Shown piece after piece: positions 63,943 to 64,000 of a stretch of 64,000 nucleotides of DNA. Origin of the DNA: Datnioides undecimradiatus (lineage: Eukaryota > Chordata > Actinopteri > Lobotiformes > Datnioididae). Under the pieces are notes generated by a model. The model was not told the DNA's origin, made no database searches, and saw only the letters and a program-made list of their open reading frames with translations. The stretch spans positions 20,987,511 through 21,051,510 of the forward strand of contig WARS01000029.1 of NCBI GenBank assembly GCA_008933995.1. Direction: 5' to 3'. Every line of letters begins with the position of its first letter. Position 1 is the stretch's first letter. Both the position numbers and the translations under genes were made by a program.

Positions 63943-64000
63943 GTATTAATGCTTAAAATGCTCAGTCGGTAAAAGGAGAGTAAATGTTTGCTCTCCTGTT

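Overview
The window is nuclear DNA of a ray-finned fish, most likely a teleost and probably a percomorph. The genes are split into many short exons with GT-AG introns. Long CA/GT microsatellites and short inverted-repeat elements fill introns and spacers. The kininogen gene carries the fish form of bradykinin (RPPGWSPLR, Trp5/Leu8). The species cannot be named from this sequence alone.

Five protein-coding genes were reconstructed exon by exon. In every gene the splice phases add up to one open frame. (1) ANKMY1, + strand, 1700-7540, 20 coding exons: MORN repeats, ankyrin repeats and a MYND zinc finger, with a good RFX X-box just upstream. (2) An RNF14-type RBR E3 ubiquitin ligase, + strand, 9207-12941. 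Its RING2 end looks damaged: two zinc-ligand cysteines are gone and there is an apparent 1-nt frameshift. (3) ZMAT3, - strand, 31891-22559: three matrin-type zinc fingers, a long Pro-rich N-terminus and a GC-AG intron. (4) PIK3CA, + strand, coding 36570-51352, 24 coding exons giving exactly 1068 residues like the human protein, with a non-coding first exon ending at 33360. (5) KNG1 (kininogen), - strand, 63540-57102, 8 coding exons, two cystatin domains plus bradykinin.

ZMAT3 and PIK3CA are head to head, as in human 3q26. Only about 1.5 kb separates the ZMAT3 first coding exon from the end of the PIK3CA leader exon, so they may share regulatory DNA. PIK3CA and KNG1 converge, with a probable long PIK3CA 3' UTR between them. 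ANKMY1 and the RNF14-like gene lie in tandem. About 9.6 kb between the RNF14-like gene and ZMAT3 shows no gene I can support; part is probably ZMAT3 3' UTR.

Nothing resembles a microbial-style system (no operons, CRISPR or phage). The most interesting signals are in RNA processing. PIK3CA exon 21, which encodes the kinase catalytic loop, has a (GT)22 tract as its 3' splice-site tract and is followed by (CA)19, so the exon could be looped into a hairpin. TG tracts stand next to several other acceptors. PIK3CA also has four introns that human PIK3CA lacks, and two introns appear to use GC donors.
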